From: Tanypteryx hageni
Lineage: Eukaryota > Arthropoda > Insecta > Odonata > Petaluridae
Assembly (NCBI GenBank): GCA_028673005.1
Contig: CM054115.1
Coordinates: 191,464,370-191,528,369 of the forward strand
Direction of reading: 5' to 3'
Length of the DNA stretch: 64,000 nt
Below are positions 33,136-45,110 of the stretch, one piece after another. The first letter of the stretch is position 1; each line of letters opens with the position of its first letter. The notes beneath the pieces are model-generated. The model saw nothing but the letters and a program-made list of their open reading frames with translations, was not told the DNA's origin and ran no database searches. A program made the position numbers and the translations under genes.

Positions 33136-33650
33136 TCGTCTCTATCGTGTCAGAGTTTTTTTAAGGATATACCTAAACGAGTAAATCTGTGGATTTATAC
33201 TTTGTTCAAAAGAACGCTAGTTAAATTTAATTTAATATAATATCATAGCCTGCGGTCTACCTGGGAAGTTAGGAGAGCGTCAATCATAGCAACGAGATTA
33301 AACAAACTATTGTCATTTTGGTGGGGTAAGGGAAGTCTCTTTATTTTAATGTCGATTTGTATTGATACTAGCATTACTACGTTTTTTGAAGGGATATTTC
33401 TGCTAATAACACTGGTCTACAAAGATTTTGTTAAATGTAAAATTTCAACTGTTTCTTATGTATTTTTAGGTGCTAATTTAAAAAATGAAGTCAGATTATT
33501 TATATCACCCATAATATTGGCGTAACACATAATATAGGAGTTAGCGTAAAAATAAATATTACTTAGTGTGTTTATAGAAAGAAACAGCTAGTTTGTAAAT
33601 GTTGGTTTGTTTATGTGTTGACTGCTAAAATGAGGCCATTGTTTGTATAA
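33136..33650. other. No gene recognised
   Basis: AT-rich. The open frame 33,310-33,525 (plus) is hydrophobic in places but has no family signature. Confidence 0.5.
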
Positions 33651-33654
33651 CACC

Positions 33655-33900
33655 ATAATCCAAAAGCCATGAGTCATCACCCTGGATTTCTTTTCTCCCC
33701 GTAGGGTATCAGCTTTCATTTGTGATACATGTCTAGTGTTTCTGACTCATAGTCCAAAACCTATGAGTCATCAACTTGGGTAGGCAGCTACTAATGTCAA
33801 TATGCTGGCACTATCACAATGTCTGATTCAGTATCTTCTCCTTGCTCTCGGTTGAGTGTCAGCTTTCATTTGTAAAACATGCCTAGTGTCTGTGAGTTCT
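33655..33900. repeat. Imperfect direct repeats upstream of the GERFHQDI-family pseudogene
   Basis: Two modules each occur twice: TCCAAAAxCxATGAGTCATCA (about 33,659 and 33,753) and TCAGCTTTCATTTGT.A.ACATG.CTAGTG (about 33,710 and 33,861). Order and spacing make a degenerate tandem duplication of roughly 100-150 bp directly before the pseudogene start codon. This may be a leader or promoter repeat of that family. Confidence 0.6.
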
Positions 33901-33951
33901 ATTTTAGTGGTGAATGCTTTTAAGGTGTAGTGTGTGTTTTTTAAGGGAAAT

Positions 33952-35172
33952 ATGCCTCGAAATTGTAAAAGTCACCCAAACAATTTTTGCTATATTTGTG
34001 GTGAGTTAAATTTGAGGCACAGAGGTAAAATATTACCCCTCTAGTTAGTAAATCATATAAGCTTTATTTTGAATGCAAGGTGGGTGATCAGGACACATTT
34101 TGGGCCCCTCACATCTGTTGCGCTTCACGTGTAACACTACTGATTTGTTGGCTTAAAGGATCCCGTCACATGCCATTTGCAGTTCTCATGGTTTGAAGAG
34201 AACCTAAGGACCATTCATCAGATTGCTATTTTTGCTTGACTAACATATCTGGAATTATATCTAAGTCTAAACATACTGTAAAATATCCAAATCTTCCATC
34301 AGCTATCAGACCTGCGACCCACGGTCCAGAGCTTCCTGTACTTAAGCCACCTGAAACATGGACCTTAGACCTCAGGAGTGGCGTTTGTTCATAGATTCCT
34401 CAAAGGTGAGTTTAAAAGCAGTCCTGCTTCACAATGGAAACAAATACCCATCTGTTCCACTAGTCCGTGCTGCTCAAATGAAGAAATCGTATGAAAACAT
34501 GAAACTTCTCTTAACCAGTATCCAGTATGAAAAGTATTCTTGGCATGTCTGTGGAGATCTAAAAGTGATTGCTCTGCTACTTGGGTAAGAGCTTTGATAC
34601 ACCAAATTCTGTTGCTTCTTGTGTGAATGGAATACCATAGATAGACAAAACCACTACATCAAAAAGCAATGGGAAAAAAGAGAAACACTCACTCCAGAAA
34701 AATGTAGTTAGTCTGCCACTGCAAAAATCAAAGAAGGAATATTTGTGGGTCCTCAAATAAGAGAACTGATGAAGGATGCTTTGTTTGAAAGCCAACTGAA
34801 TGAAACTGAAGCAGCTGTATGGGCATCTTTCAAAAAGTAGTCACCAACTTTCTGGGAAACTACAAAGCAGAAAACTACAGGCAACTTTTGAGTGAGCTAA
34901 TTCTTGCCTACACAGCAATGGGGTGTAATATCTCTAAAAATACACTTTCTGGACTCCCATTTGGACTTTTTTCGGAAAACCTCGGAGCTGTGAGCGACGA
35001 ACCTGGAGAACGCTTTCATCAGGACATCTCTGCTATGGAAAACCGCTACCAGGGAAAATGGGTCCCAAAAATGTTGGCCCAATATTGCTGGACACTAAAA
35101 ATGGATGTTTCTCAAGAAATTTTAGCAGACAATCCACGTCTACCACATTTTAGGATAGTTAATATATACTAA
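33952..35172 (+). pseudogene. Pseudogene of a multi-copy arthropod protein family (GERFHQDI motif), function unknown
   Basis: Starts at ATG 33,952 with MPRNCKSHPNNFCYICGE, a short cysteine-pair N terminus, then a stop after about 30 codons. Further frames give SKSYKLYFECKVGDQD, WAPHICC, CYFCLTNISG, YPNLPSAIRP, LPVLKPPET, then WRLFIDSSKVSLKAVLLHNG (34,380), FVSKNFLGNY-like VVTNFLGNYKAENYRQLL, FSENLGAVSDEPGERFHQDI and MENRYQGKWVPKM...YCWTLKMD. I recognise this string of motifs as a high-copy family of unknown function in insects and other arthropods, possibly transposon-derived. Numerous stops and frameshifts; C terminus near 35,172. Confidence 0.7.
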
Positions 35173-35640
35173 AATTTTACATATAATAAAAATACCTTAA
35201 ATTTGATTGACATACATCTTTCGATTACATAAAAACCCTGGGCGATAGCAAAATTTGGTAAATAGATTTGAAATCAGCGTGAAAGTTCCTATAAGAATCA
35301 TTGTCTTCTTACCATGTAACAAATAAGTTATCTTTTGTTGTCCAGTAATTGTAAGTTTTAATTTATCGTAATTATTATTGATAGTAGGTGTTTATTTATC
35401 ATAAAAAATTTTTATCTTTATTCATTTAAAATTAATCTGAAAAATGTTTTCCCTATGAAAATGTAATATAAAACCTCGGTGGTGAATTGTGATTGTTCCA
35501 ATTTCTGAGAATTAAGAAATACGAATGGAAAATTAAGGCATATATAAGCTTTTGATGAATTTTATTATTATTATTATTAAATTCTTATCGCTCTTCTTAT
35601 AATATTGTATTATAAATGCATTTTATTATTATTACATTAC
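35173..35640. other. No gene recognised
   Basis: AT-rich, with a short (TTA)n run at about 35,560-35,580. Confidence 0.5.
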
Positions 35641-36630
35641 CAGCAGATATACCCGGCTTTGCTCAGGATATTAAAACGGCACAGTATTTATTTTGTAGAA
35701 GGTTAAAATAACATAACTGAAAAAGAGTTCGAGAACGAAATAAAACACAGATACCGGAGGCTGTCTGAAAATAATCTAAAGTAGTAATACATCATCATAC
35801 TTTACCTTTCGTTTACAATAATTCCTTGTAAACAATATTTGTTGTTTTTCCTCCTGGTGATAGGATAGTTAAGTTATGTGGGCTAAAATCAAAAATAAAA
35901 ATCTTACATTGATTTTTCCTCAACTTCGGCACAAATGTAATACTCAAAAAGACTGGTGCACTCTGGGGGTTACCACTTTAAAAAAATCCAAAATTTCCTG
36001 CCTGCAATACACACGGGTAAACCATACAATCAAACATATCTGCAATTAATTAAGTTGCAATCTATTAACTTTGACGTTGCTACAACAATTATTTCGATGC
36101 TTCATAAAAAGCGCGAAGCGAATAACGTAATTATTTCGTCTATTTGAAGGTTTATTAGACGATAATTCAATTGGAGGCAACAATGAGGAAGGCAAGGCAA
36201 CACACGGAAAAAGTACGAAAAAGCTATAAAATTCCGAAAATAAATGCGTACTTCTAACAAATTCCGCCGTAAAAACATCTAATCATTGCAAGAATAACAT
36301 TTTTATAGTTTTAGCCGTTGATTAATGCCAAAATGGAGAAATTTGGTTGATATTTACGTATTTTGATGAATGAAAGAAAAAATCTTGCACCTTGAAAATC
36401 GAAAATCCCGTGTAAACTTATGGGAAAATATGATTGTCTCCCGGAGTCGAAACCGGGAGTTTTTCCTGCATTTTTGACTTTAATAGGGACCGCCTTATAG
36501 GGTTTAAACCATTGTGAAAATTTCAGCTTGTTAGGCTAAGCAGATCCGAAAATATTAAGCGAGAAATATTTGAAGGAAACGGCAGCCAGCCAGACAGGTT
36601 GAGTTTTATAGTGATAGAGATAATCACATT
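35641..36630. repeat. Interspersed non-coding repeat with CCCGGCTTTGCTC head
   Basis: Begins with TACCAGCAGATATACCCGGCTTTGCTC, a head commonly seen on dispersed arthropod repeats, and ends with AAATTTCAGCTTGTTAGG.TAAGCAGATCCGAAAATATTAAG followed by GCCAGCCAGACAG, the usual decayed GACA tail of such repeats. In between at 36,430-36,460 is CTCCCGGAGTCGAAACCGGGAG, resembling an inverted tRNA T-arm (box B on the minus strand). No coding content. Superfamily not assigned; boundaries approximate. Confidence 0.45.
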
Positions 36631-38965
36631 CGTATTGCTCTACTATTCATAATCATTAATGCGATCTTCTCGGAATAGTTCTCATTAAAAATTCATTTGA
36701 AAACTACTTTAGATGGCTATATTTGTTTATGTAGTTTTGTGCCATGAACATAATTTTATTCTTTGGAACTGTTTACTTGGCTTTTTATTTACTTTGGATG
36801 AAATCTTTTCTAATTATAAACATTTAAGACCATTATTCTTGCATTTTCTAAAATCCCTAACATTTAAGTATCATATTCCTTTTTTCAGTAATTTAATACT
36901 GTTGTAAAGGATGTTAATTTGAACAAATTTAATAAAACATTTTCAAGTGTTTTGTTGTAGCTTAGCAATTCTTTAGCTAACTATTCTTATACAGTTATTT
37001 TATATGGATGGTTGATAAGATGTTAGGAAAAGAACAATTTATTATTTTTGTCATTTAAGTTAGGTGGCTAAAATAGGAAATATTCAACAATTTCACTTTT
37101 ACTTGTATCTAAAGCTGAATTATTCTGAACTAGCAGTATATTTTCGTTGATTTTAAGCAATATGAATGGATAACTCAGTATTTTCAATAATGAAACGAAA
37201 GATACTACCAAACATTTTGCTACTTATATACCAAACATTCTTACGTTTGTCACTGAGTTGTCTACTTCTGTCTGCCATTCTCACAACTGTAAAAAGATTC
37301 AAGTTCAAATAGAGAAACCCCCACATCACTCAACAGCTGGTAGACACTTTTGCAACTTTTTACGCTCATGCGTTAATTTATATTAAAGAATTAACTATAT
37401 AAAATTTGGTTATAAAAATTGATTTTTATACTTTCACTTGTTTTCTTTTCCGCTCGACTACTCTTCAGCAATGGACAGTTGGTCCAAATATATTACCGTA
37501 CAAACAGTTACAATTATTAAATTCGTTTATTTATAAAAGTATATGCAAAATATTACTTCAGTAAGAGAATTGTCATAAATTTCATTTTTTTTAAACTGAT
37601 AGCTCTATTAATTTGTTGTAAAATTTTTACCAATTATTGATAAACTGTGAATTATAAATGGATTTATGGTATGAGAACTCCTTGGAATGACTAACATATA
37701 CTGAAACATTTCCTGTCAATATAAGTAATCAACTAGGGACGTTAACCTTAGGAAACCAGCGTACATTAGTCCTAGTTTAGACTTAATGTTTATTTTTTGT
37801 ATTTATTGTAGGCACTATATACCAATTTTAGTTTCGTAATTTCTATTAATTAAATTCACTCATAGTCGTCAAACGTTCTTATTTGGAGCGCTGTCTTCTC
37901 CGACAATTGACTTTCTTGGTTCTTCTTTTTGTTTGCGAGATATTTATTTTTGCTTACATTTATCACTAGTTGAGTTCTTCTGACTTATATTAGTTTTTAA
38001 AGCTTGTATTTTGGATTGCGCACAATAGAAATTTTCATTTCACTTATGAACAATTCCGATGAAAGTTCGCAATTGATAATCTCTCAATTTGAATTACATT
38101 AGTCGTGTCAAGTAAAAATTAACCCGCTGAAGAGACTTTGTCAAAATGATTGGAATATAGATTAAAAATAAATATGTTAATTTCACTGCCCCTTTATCTT
38201 TATGGCTGTTCTTCAGGACCACTGTTAGACAGATGGCTCTTAACGCAGCGAATTTGAAGTAGACTGATGGAGCGCCGCCGTCATTCCTCACACCTGGTTT
38301 CTATTAAAGGGTTTGAAGTAGCAATTTCTACATTCTAATCTTAATTTAATTGACAAATAATTTGTCATCGGAATTGAACAGGTCAGTAAATACGAATTGC
38401 GTAACATTAAAAACTTTTATGAATTTAACACGTTCAGGGACAATTTTAGGCGTGGGTGATTGCCTATGGTGGCTTTGCAGTCACGAGGTTGTCTTTTTAT
38501 AATGCGATACGCAGTTTCAATGTACGCCGACGTCCTATAGCTAGGGACGGCTGTTAGTCCCTTTTCAATGTTCATTTTTCATTCTCCGCTCTAGATTTTC
38601 CCAATGCTTCCTTGGAATTTTAGATCACTCCTCGACACCTGTTTCTTCTCCTTCACCGCTGCTCTCATTTCTTTCCTCATACGGTCATTTGGCTGTCATA
38701 AAATGTTGTGTTTCGACGGTTGCGGACCGTGTTCGAGGGCGAAATTCTGCTATTGTGTCGGCAAAAAAGCAACATAGGAAGAATGCGGAGGCAAAAAATG
38801 ATGTTGAAGGGGACTTTTTGTATTATTTTCTTGGACTGTAAACGAAGGTGCGCCGATGGGCAATGCGATCTGCAAATTCGATGGTTTCCAGACCCTTTTG
38901 TGGGTTGGAGGGATTCCGAAAGGCAGTTCCCCTCTCTTACGCGCCATCAGGACGAAATCATTTGG
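36631..38965. other. No gene recognised, AT-rich
   Basis: More than 2 kb of AT-rich sequence with no long open frame, RNA-like structure or element termini. A GC-richer stretch at 38,690-38,960 has an open frame (38,708-39,049) which then runs into the CR1 tail; I cannot assign it. Confidence 0.5.
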
Positions 38966-38973
38966 ATGTATAC

Positions 38974-41900
38974 ATCTACATCTACATTATACCCTGCAAG
39001 TCACCTTTTCGTTGGATGGCAGGGGGTGCAGTGCACCAAGGGTCCATAGTTTTCCTACGTTATCTTTTTCTATTATGGTCTCTTATCGTCCTAGGGAAAA
39101 ACGATCCTCTATATCGCTCCGTTCTACAGTCGATCTCGCGAATCTTATCCTCACTGTCCTGCCTTCCGAGATACGTCGGGCTTCTGATATGTCCTACTAC
39201 CTCATTCGCTAGTCCCTCCGACATACATTTTCCCAGTAGTTTAATTCTAGCCTGCAGCCTACGTTCCTCTAACGATGTCCATTTCAGATTTTCTATTAAT
39301 GATGTTACGCTTTGTTTACTATCGTAATTCCTCTTTACAAATCTATCTGCCCTGCGCTGAACCTTTTTTATCTCGTTAGTGAGTCCCTTTTCGTAAGGAT
39401 CACACACAGCTGAAGCATATTCGACCTGCGGTCGAACCAAGGATAAATAACATATTTCTTTCACTTTTTCGGAGCTATTTCGAATTATTCACCCTATAAA
39501 GGCCAGCTTTTTGTTAGCGGCACCTATCAATCGGCGAATATGGGTGTCCCACGAGAGATCACGATGGATCGTGACTCCAAGGTATTTATTCGAGTCTGAA
39601 ACTGTAATCTCTACTCCGTCCAACGAATAATTATTATTCAACGAGATACTCTTGGTTCTCCAGAAGTTGAGGACGCAGCTTTTCTTTTGGTTTATATCTA
39701 ACTGCCATTCCTTACACCATGTAGAAATAGCCTCTAGGTCATTTTGGAGATACTGGTGGTCTTCCGGATAGCTTATTTCTCTATAGATGACGGTGTCGTC
39801 CGCGAAAAGCCTAATTTTACTCCTGACTACTGAGCTGATATCGTTTACATAAATTAGAAATAATAACGGACCAATTACACTACCCTGTGGAACGCCAGAG
39901 ACAACCTCCACTAAGTTCGAAGATTTCCCATCTATAACAACCATCTGCTTCCTATGATTTAAAAATTCACGGATCCAACTAACAATTTTAGAATTAACGC
40001 CTAAGGTTTCTAATTTCGTTATTAACTTCCTGTGAGGTACCTTATCAAAGGCTTTCCTAAAATCTAAGAAGATGGCATCGACCTGCGTATTCTTTTCTCC
40101 GCTTCTCAGTAAACAATTAACAAAAAGACCGAGCTGAGTATCACATGACCTACAATTCCTGAAGCCGTGTTGACAATCATCTAACAATAAATTACTATCA
40201 AGAAATCGCATTATGTTGCTAACGAGTATATGCTCGAGAATCTTACACGATATCGAAGTTAAAGAAATCGGCCTGAAATTTTCTGGATTATCCTTGTCGC
40301 CGCCCTTATGAATTGGGGTAACGTGCGCTAACCTCCAGTCACTAGGGACCTCTGCGCAAGAAATGGATTTCTCGAAGATTATCAGAAGAAAAGGTGCTAT
40401 TTCTTCAGCTAATTCTTTTAAAACGCGAGCAGGAATTTCTTCGGGGCCAGTGGATTTGTTATGTCTGATGGAACTTAATTGCTTTGCTATTCCCACCTCA
40501 TAAAATACTATATCGTCCATCAGCCTTCCCCCCTTATTGCGGGTGCATAATGTACGCATTGGTCGCTGATGGTTGTGAATGCTTTTACAAAATGACCGTT
40601 TAACAGGTTGGCTTTCTCTACGCTATCATGAATAACGTCACCCGAGTCATTACGCAGGGAAGGTATTGTATGGCCTCTACCTTGGACCTCTCTCACATAG
40701 GCCCAAAACGCTTTAGGATCCTCCTTCAAATAATTATTTAATACCTTATTCCGGAAGTTAGTAAAAGCCTCGCGCATAGTAGTTCTCGCTTTAGCGCGGG
40801 ATTCCTTATACGTCTTAACTTTAGTTGCTCTATATTCATCAGGTGATGTAGACGGCATATTTTTTATTTTCGCGTGGCTTATTCTTTGACGCCTAAGAGC
40901 ACTCCTAACTTGCTTATTGTACCAACGTGGCTCTTTATTGTCGACCTTCAATTTAATTGGAATGTACTTATCGATACTCTCTGGCATTATATCCTTGAAT
41001 AGTTTCCATGACGACTCAGCACCTGATCGTTCGGTCATATCACGGAAGCCAGGTAGTATTTTTCGTAGGCGCGACCTGAAGCTTGAAAAGTTTGCCCTAG
41101 CAAATATATAAAACTTTCTTTGAGGCTTGGGGTGCCTATCGATTTTCAACTTACACTCTGCATATACGGCCTGATGATCACTAATCCCATCTTCAATGGT
41201 GACTGTGTTTATTCTTTCTGGGACGTTAGTTGCTAATAAATCTAATATGTTTCCCAATCGCGTTGGCTTTCTGACTAATTGAAGAAGAGTGTGCTCGCAG
41301 AATGTTTCGATTAATGCCTCACAGGATTCGCGTTTTTTACCTCTAGATTCGAAACAGATTTTCCCAATCAATTGAGTGTAAGTTAAAGTCACCACCGACT
41401 ATAACTATACCATCTTGATTTATCAGTCTAAGCTTTGATAATTGTTTCTCGAGACTTAAAATACAATCTACACCAGCGTTAGGTGTCCTGTAAAACGAGC
41501 ATATGAAACCTTTTTGGAGCCATCTTTACCTATGCGGCACCAAACACTCTCGATATCCTCGTCACTTATCGGAATCTCACTGCTATCGTACTTATCGCTA
41601 ACCGCTATGAAAACTCCCCCGCCCGGTCTATTAGCGCGATCTTTTCTGTAGACACGATAGTCTCTAGGAAATATCTCCTGACTCTGAATCTCATCCGTTA
41701 ACCAACTTTCTGTGCCTATCACGACGTCGGCATGCAGACTGCGAATAAGATGCTCGAACTCAGCAATTTTCCTACGGATGCTGCGACAGTTCAGTACGAC
41801 GACGTTTAATTTCTCACTATCACTTTGCATACTAATCTCACCCTTGACTTTCTCTTCCACTCTAAAACTACATGCGTTCCCACCACAAACACTCCCACGA

Positions 41901-42132
41901 CTGTATGGCGTCGCGTCAAAATTGGAATTGCGACCCGTCGCGCCCTTTACGGAACATTCTATCAATGACCTATCGCGAAATTGGTGCTGCATATTACGCT
42001 CGGTGTATATTCTATCACTGATAATCTTTCGGGATTCTTATTTCCTACAAGTGCATCGATTATCCCCTGACCCAAAACTGACCTACACCGTGCCCTAATC
42101 TCTAGCCTAAAAAATCCCTACTGTGCTCAAGA
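38974..42132 (-). mobile_element. CR1-like non-LTR retrotransposon, copy E (diverged lineage)
   Basis: Minus strand, 3.16 kb. It has the same 3' architecture as copies A-D (tail CTACATCTACATTATACCCTGCAAG, UTR box GGATGGCAGGGGGTG) but clear protein divergence throughout. ATGTATAC at 38,966-38,973 and 42,133-42,140 flanks it, a likely 8-bp target duplication whose first bases match the tail unit. The 5' end keeps only the last bases of ORF1 and the short inter-ORF region, then is truncated at 42,132. Confidence 0.88.
39060..41992 (-). pseudogene. CR1-like ORF2, endonuclease-reverse transcriptase, copy E
   Basis: Leftward from about 41,990: LNVVVLNCRSIRRK, GTESWLTDEI, YRVYRKDRANRPGGGVF, then frame breaks around 41,400-41,500 where YRPP and GGDFNLP should be; KPTRLGNILDLLATN, ISDHQAVYAE; a frame change at about 40,540; then RT with TGPEEIPARVLK, ENFRPISLTSISCK, QHGFRNCRSC, FLDFRKAFDKV, GVPQGSVIGPLLFLIYVND, FADDTVIY, YLGVTIHRDLSWD; a TAG at about 39,489; and a C-terminal frame to 39,060. 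Roughly four lesions. Amino-acid differences from copy C occur every few residues, so this is a separate subfamily. Confidence 0.9.
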
Positions 42133-42140
42133 ATGTATAC

Positions 42141-42750
<610 letters not shown>

Positions 42751-42759
42751 CACACACAA

Positions 42760-44739
42760 ACAAATACTCAACCTCGCACATATGCCTACTCGTACATGTG
42801 TGTGTGTCTTTATTTGTATAAACGGGATACTAAAACTCTAATAAGCTTTACTTTTCCTGAAATTTTCTTTACTCTGCTAACGTTCGCCGAAAAATTCAAG
42901 ATAAATTTGAATACGGATCCTATGAAAAGGGGAAATTGACGCAATGGATAGATAAAAGAAGGAATAGAATGGCGAAAGAAAAGGAGTAACTGAAAAATTA
43001 TCCGTTGTCATAAACGTTCGAAAAAATGTTAGACATATCAGGGCATGGAGAAGAAATGTCAGAAATGAAACCGATTTCCATTTGGAGAAAATGGATTTTT
43101 GATGGTTGATATGATCGTCTAATTGATGGAGGAGAAAATGTAAAAAATTTTCAAAATGCGGAGGTGAAGAGAGATCATAAGACTTACGTTATGAACTTTC
43201 GCCGCAATATTTTAAGAATTGATTCGATAAAATATGTTTCCAGTAAATAACGGCAACTTTTGAACGAGGAAATGTAATACCGATAATTCGATTTCCTTCC
43301 AATTGCAACTTTTATTTCTCTACGCTATGCTGTATTCATTCAAATCCTAATTATGACTGAGTCGTTATTCGTAGATTTTTTATCGATTGCGAAGGGCAAA
43401 TGCAATTTCGAACGATGCCTGATGTCTCTTTCTCACTGAAAAAAATCTCGCGTGTTGATCGATCCATTCGTTCCAAATTTATTCGATTACAATCCATATT
43501 TATGCACCGATCGCAGCTTATTTAAAAAATCGGCTCGGATCGATTTTCTTGTTTGTTCGAAAGGGGTGACTAGAGAAAGTATCGCTCTGGAGTTGATGGA
43601 TGGCTTAATGCATTGGATCTTATCAGACAGTAAGGAGGCCTTGCATTTTTTACTCTCTCGTCATTCTTAATCTTGCCATCGCTCCGTTCTCTCCCTCTCT
43701 CTCTCCCTCTTCCTCCTTACTTCTCTTATTCCTTCCTTCCTTTCTCCCACGCCACCATTTACTCCGCCCACCCACAGCCATCGATAGCTGACGCCCTTCC
43801 TTAGTCTGCGTAAGTGTCTCATAAATCAAAGTGCCCTTCCACTTTACCCTCTCCATCCCTCCCCCTTTCCCCCGCCCCCACATTCTCCCCTCCGCCTTAC
43901 AGCCCGAGTATCCTTTCCTTTACGCCCTAACTCAGCCACCTGCTATGGCTCCATTTTGATAAAAAGCTACCTCCTTAAAACCCGAAGCGTCTGTTTTCAA
44001 GCATCAACACGCCTTCTCTCTCTCTGTCCTACCCGCTTCCCTCACCCCTCCATTTCTCCCACGCTCCGCCCTTTCTCCTCCCCAACCTTCTCCATTCCTC
44101 TCTCTCTCTCTCTCTCCTTTACTGTGATTTAAGACCTTCACCCAACCAACCATTTCAAAAAGTCTCGATCTCTAGTGAAAATAACATCTTTCTTCGGGTG
44201 ACTTAAACGTCCGACAATGGCAGCTTTCAATTGGTTTAGGTATGTTATCCTTCTTCCAATTAAATTCTCAAAATTATTGTAACAAGTTAATTTTCAATAT
44301 GAAAGTTACATGGTTGACTGGGAGATTTTTGAATGGAAATATTGTATTCCATAATAAAATCGGTTAACCTCTCCATTAAGTTCATTTGCATTGAATCAAC
44401 TATAACAAAACAAGATGATCCAAAAAGAACTTATCGTGCCTACTTTCTATTTAGTCATTTATTTAATACTTATATTGTCTTTAATAGTTTTAAAGTCATC
44501 GCGGATATGCAGCTCTTTCTGTTCCCAAATTTCATAATTTAGCGTTATAAAATACAACCATTACTTTCGAACGATATATTAAATTGGTCACGCATATTTG
44601 TGCGGCAAAAATAACGCGTGTTTGCATTAGAATATACCGAATATGAGTTCAACAATAGTTGTTACTATGGCAACACTCTCGTAATGAGTGATAACAATTT
44701 CAAATTCACCAGTATTTACACGAAATTTTAAGAAATAAA
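42760..44739. other. No gene recognised; C/T-rich patch 43,670-44,120
   Basis: Pyrimidine-rich stretch with CTCTCTCT runs (43,684-43,712; 44,099-44,117) between AT-rich flanks. The open frame 43,452-43,670 has no family signature. Confidence 0.5.
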
Positions 44740-45110
44740 TTTGATGAACAAAATTCTACGATAAAAATTACAATATTTTTTCTTTTCCTCAGAGAATAGT
44801 ACAAACCTTGCTCCGATGTTAGAATTTTAAGATATTTTAATGTGCAAGAGAAAATTTCCCTGCACGACGGATTTCAGATTTCTCATGTAAATCAAATGGG
44901 AAGCGTACTTCCTAGAGTCGAACCAAGGACTTCAACCTTATGAGATTTCCATCATGCTTCATGAATAACGATCTATTGGTTCAAAAGTTAATAGGGGGAC
45001 GGACAGATAGACAGACGGACAGACAGACGGACAGACAGACGGACAGACAGACGGACAGACAGACGGACAGACAGACGGACAGACAGACGGACAGACATAA
45101 GGACAGACAT
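44740..45110. repeat. Interspersed repeat ending in a GACA-type tail
   Basis: Contains CATGTAAATCAAATGGGAA followed by CTAGAGTCGAACCAAGGAC, an arrangement also present at 36,410-36,450 (GTGTAAACTTATGGGAA then CCGGAGTCGAAACCGGGAG), and then GGTTCAAAAGTTAATAGGG leading into the microsatellite. The shared order suggests the two loci are copies of one repeat family whose 3' tail is GACA-rich. Assignment is by eye. Confidence 0.4.
44997..45110. repeat. (GACAGACAGACG)n 12-bp higher-order microsatellite
   Basis: Tetranucleotide GACA/GACG repeat with a regular 12-bp period (two GACA, one GACG), about eight periods, becoming imperfect at 45,095-45,110. Confidence 0.95.
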
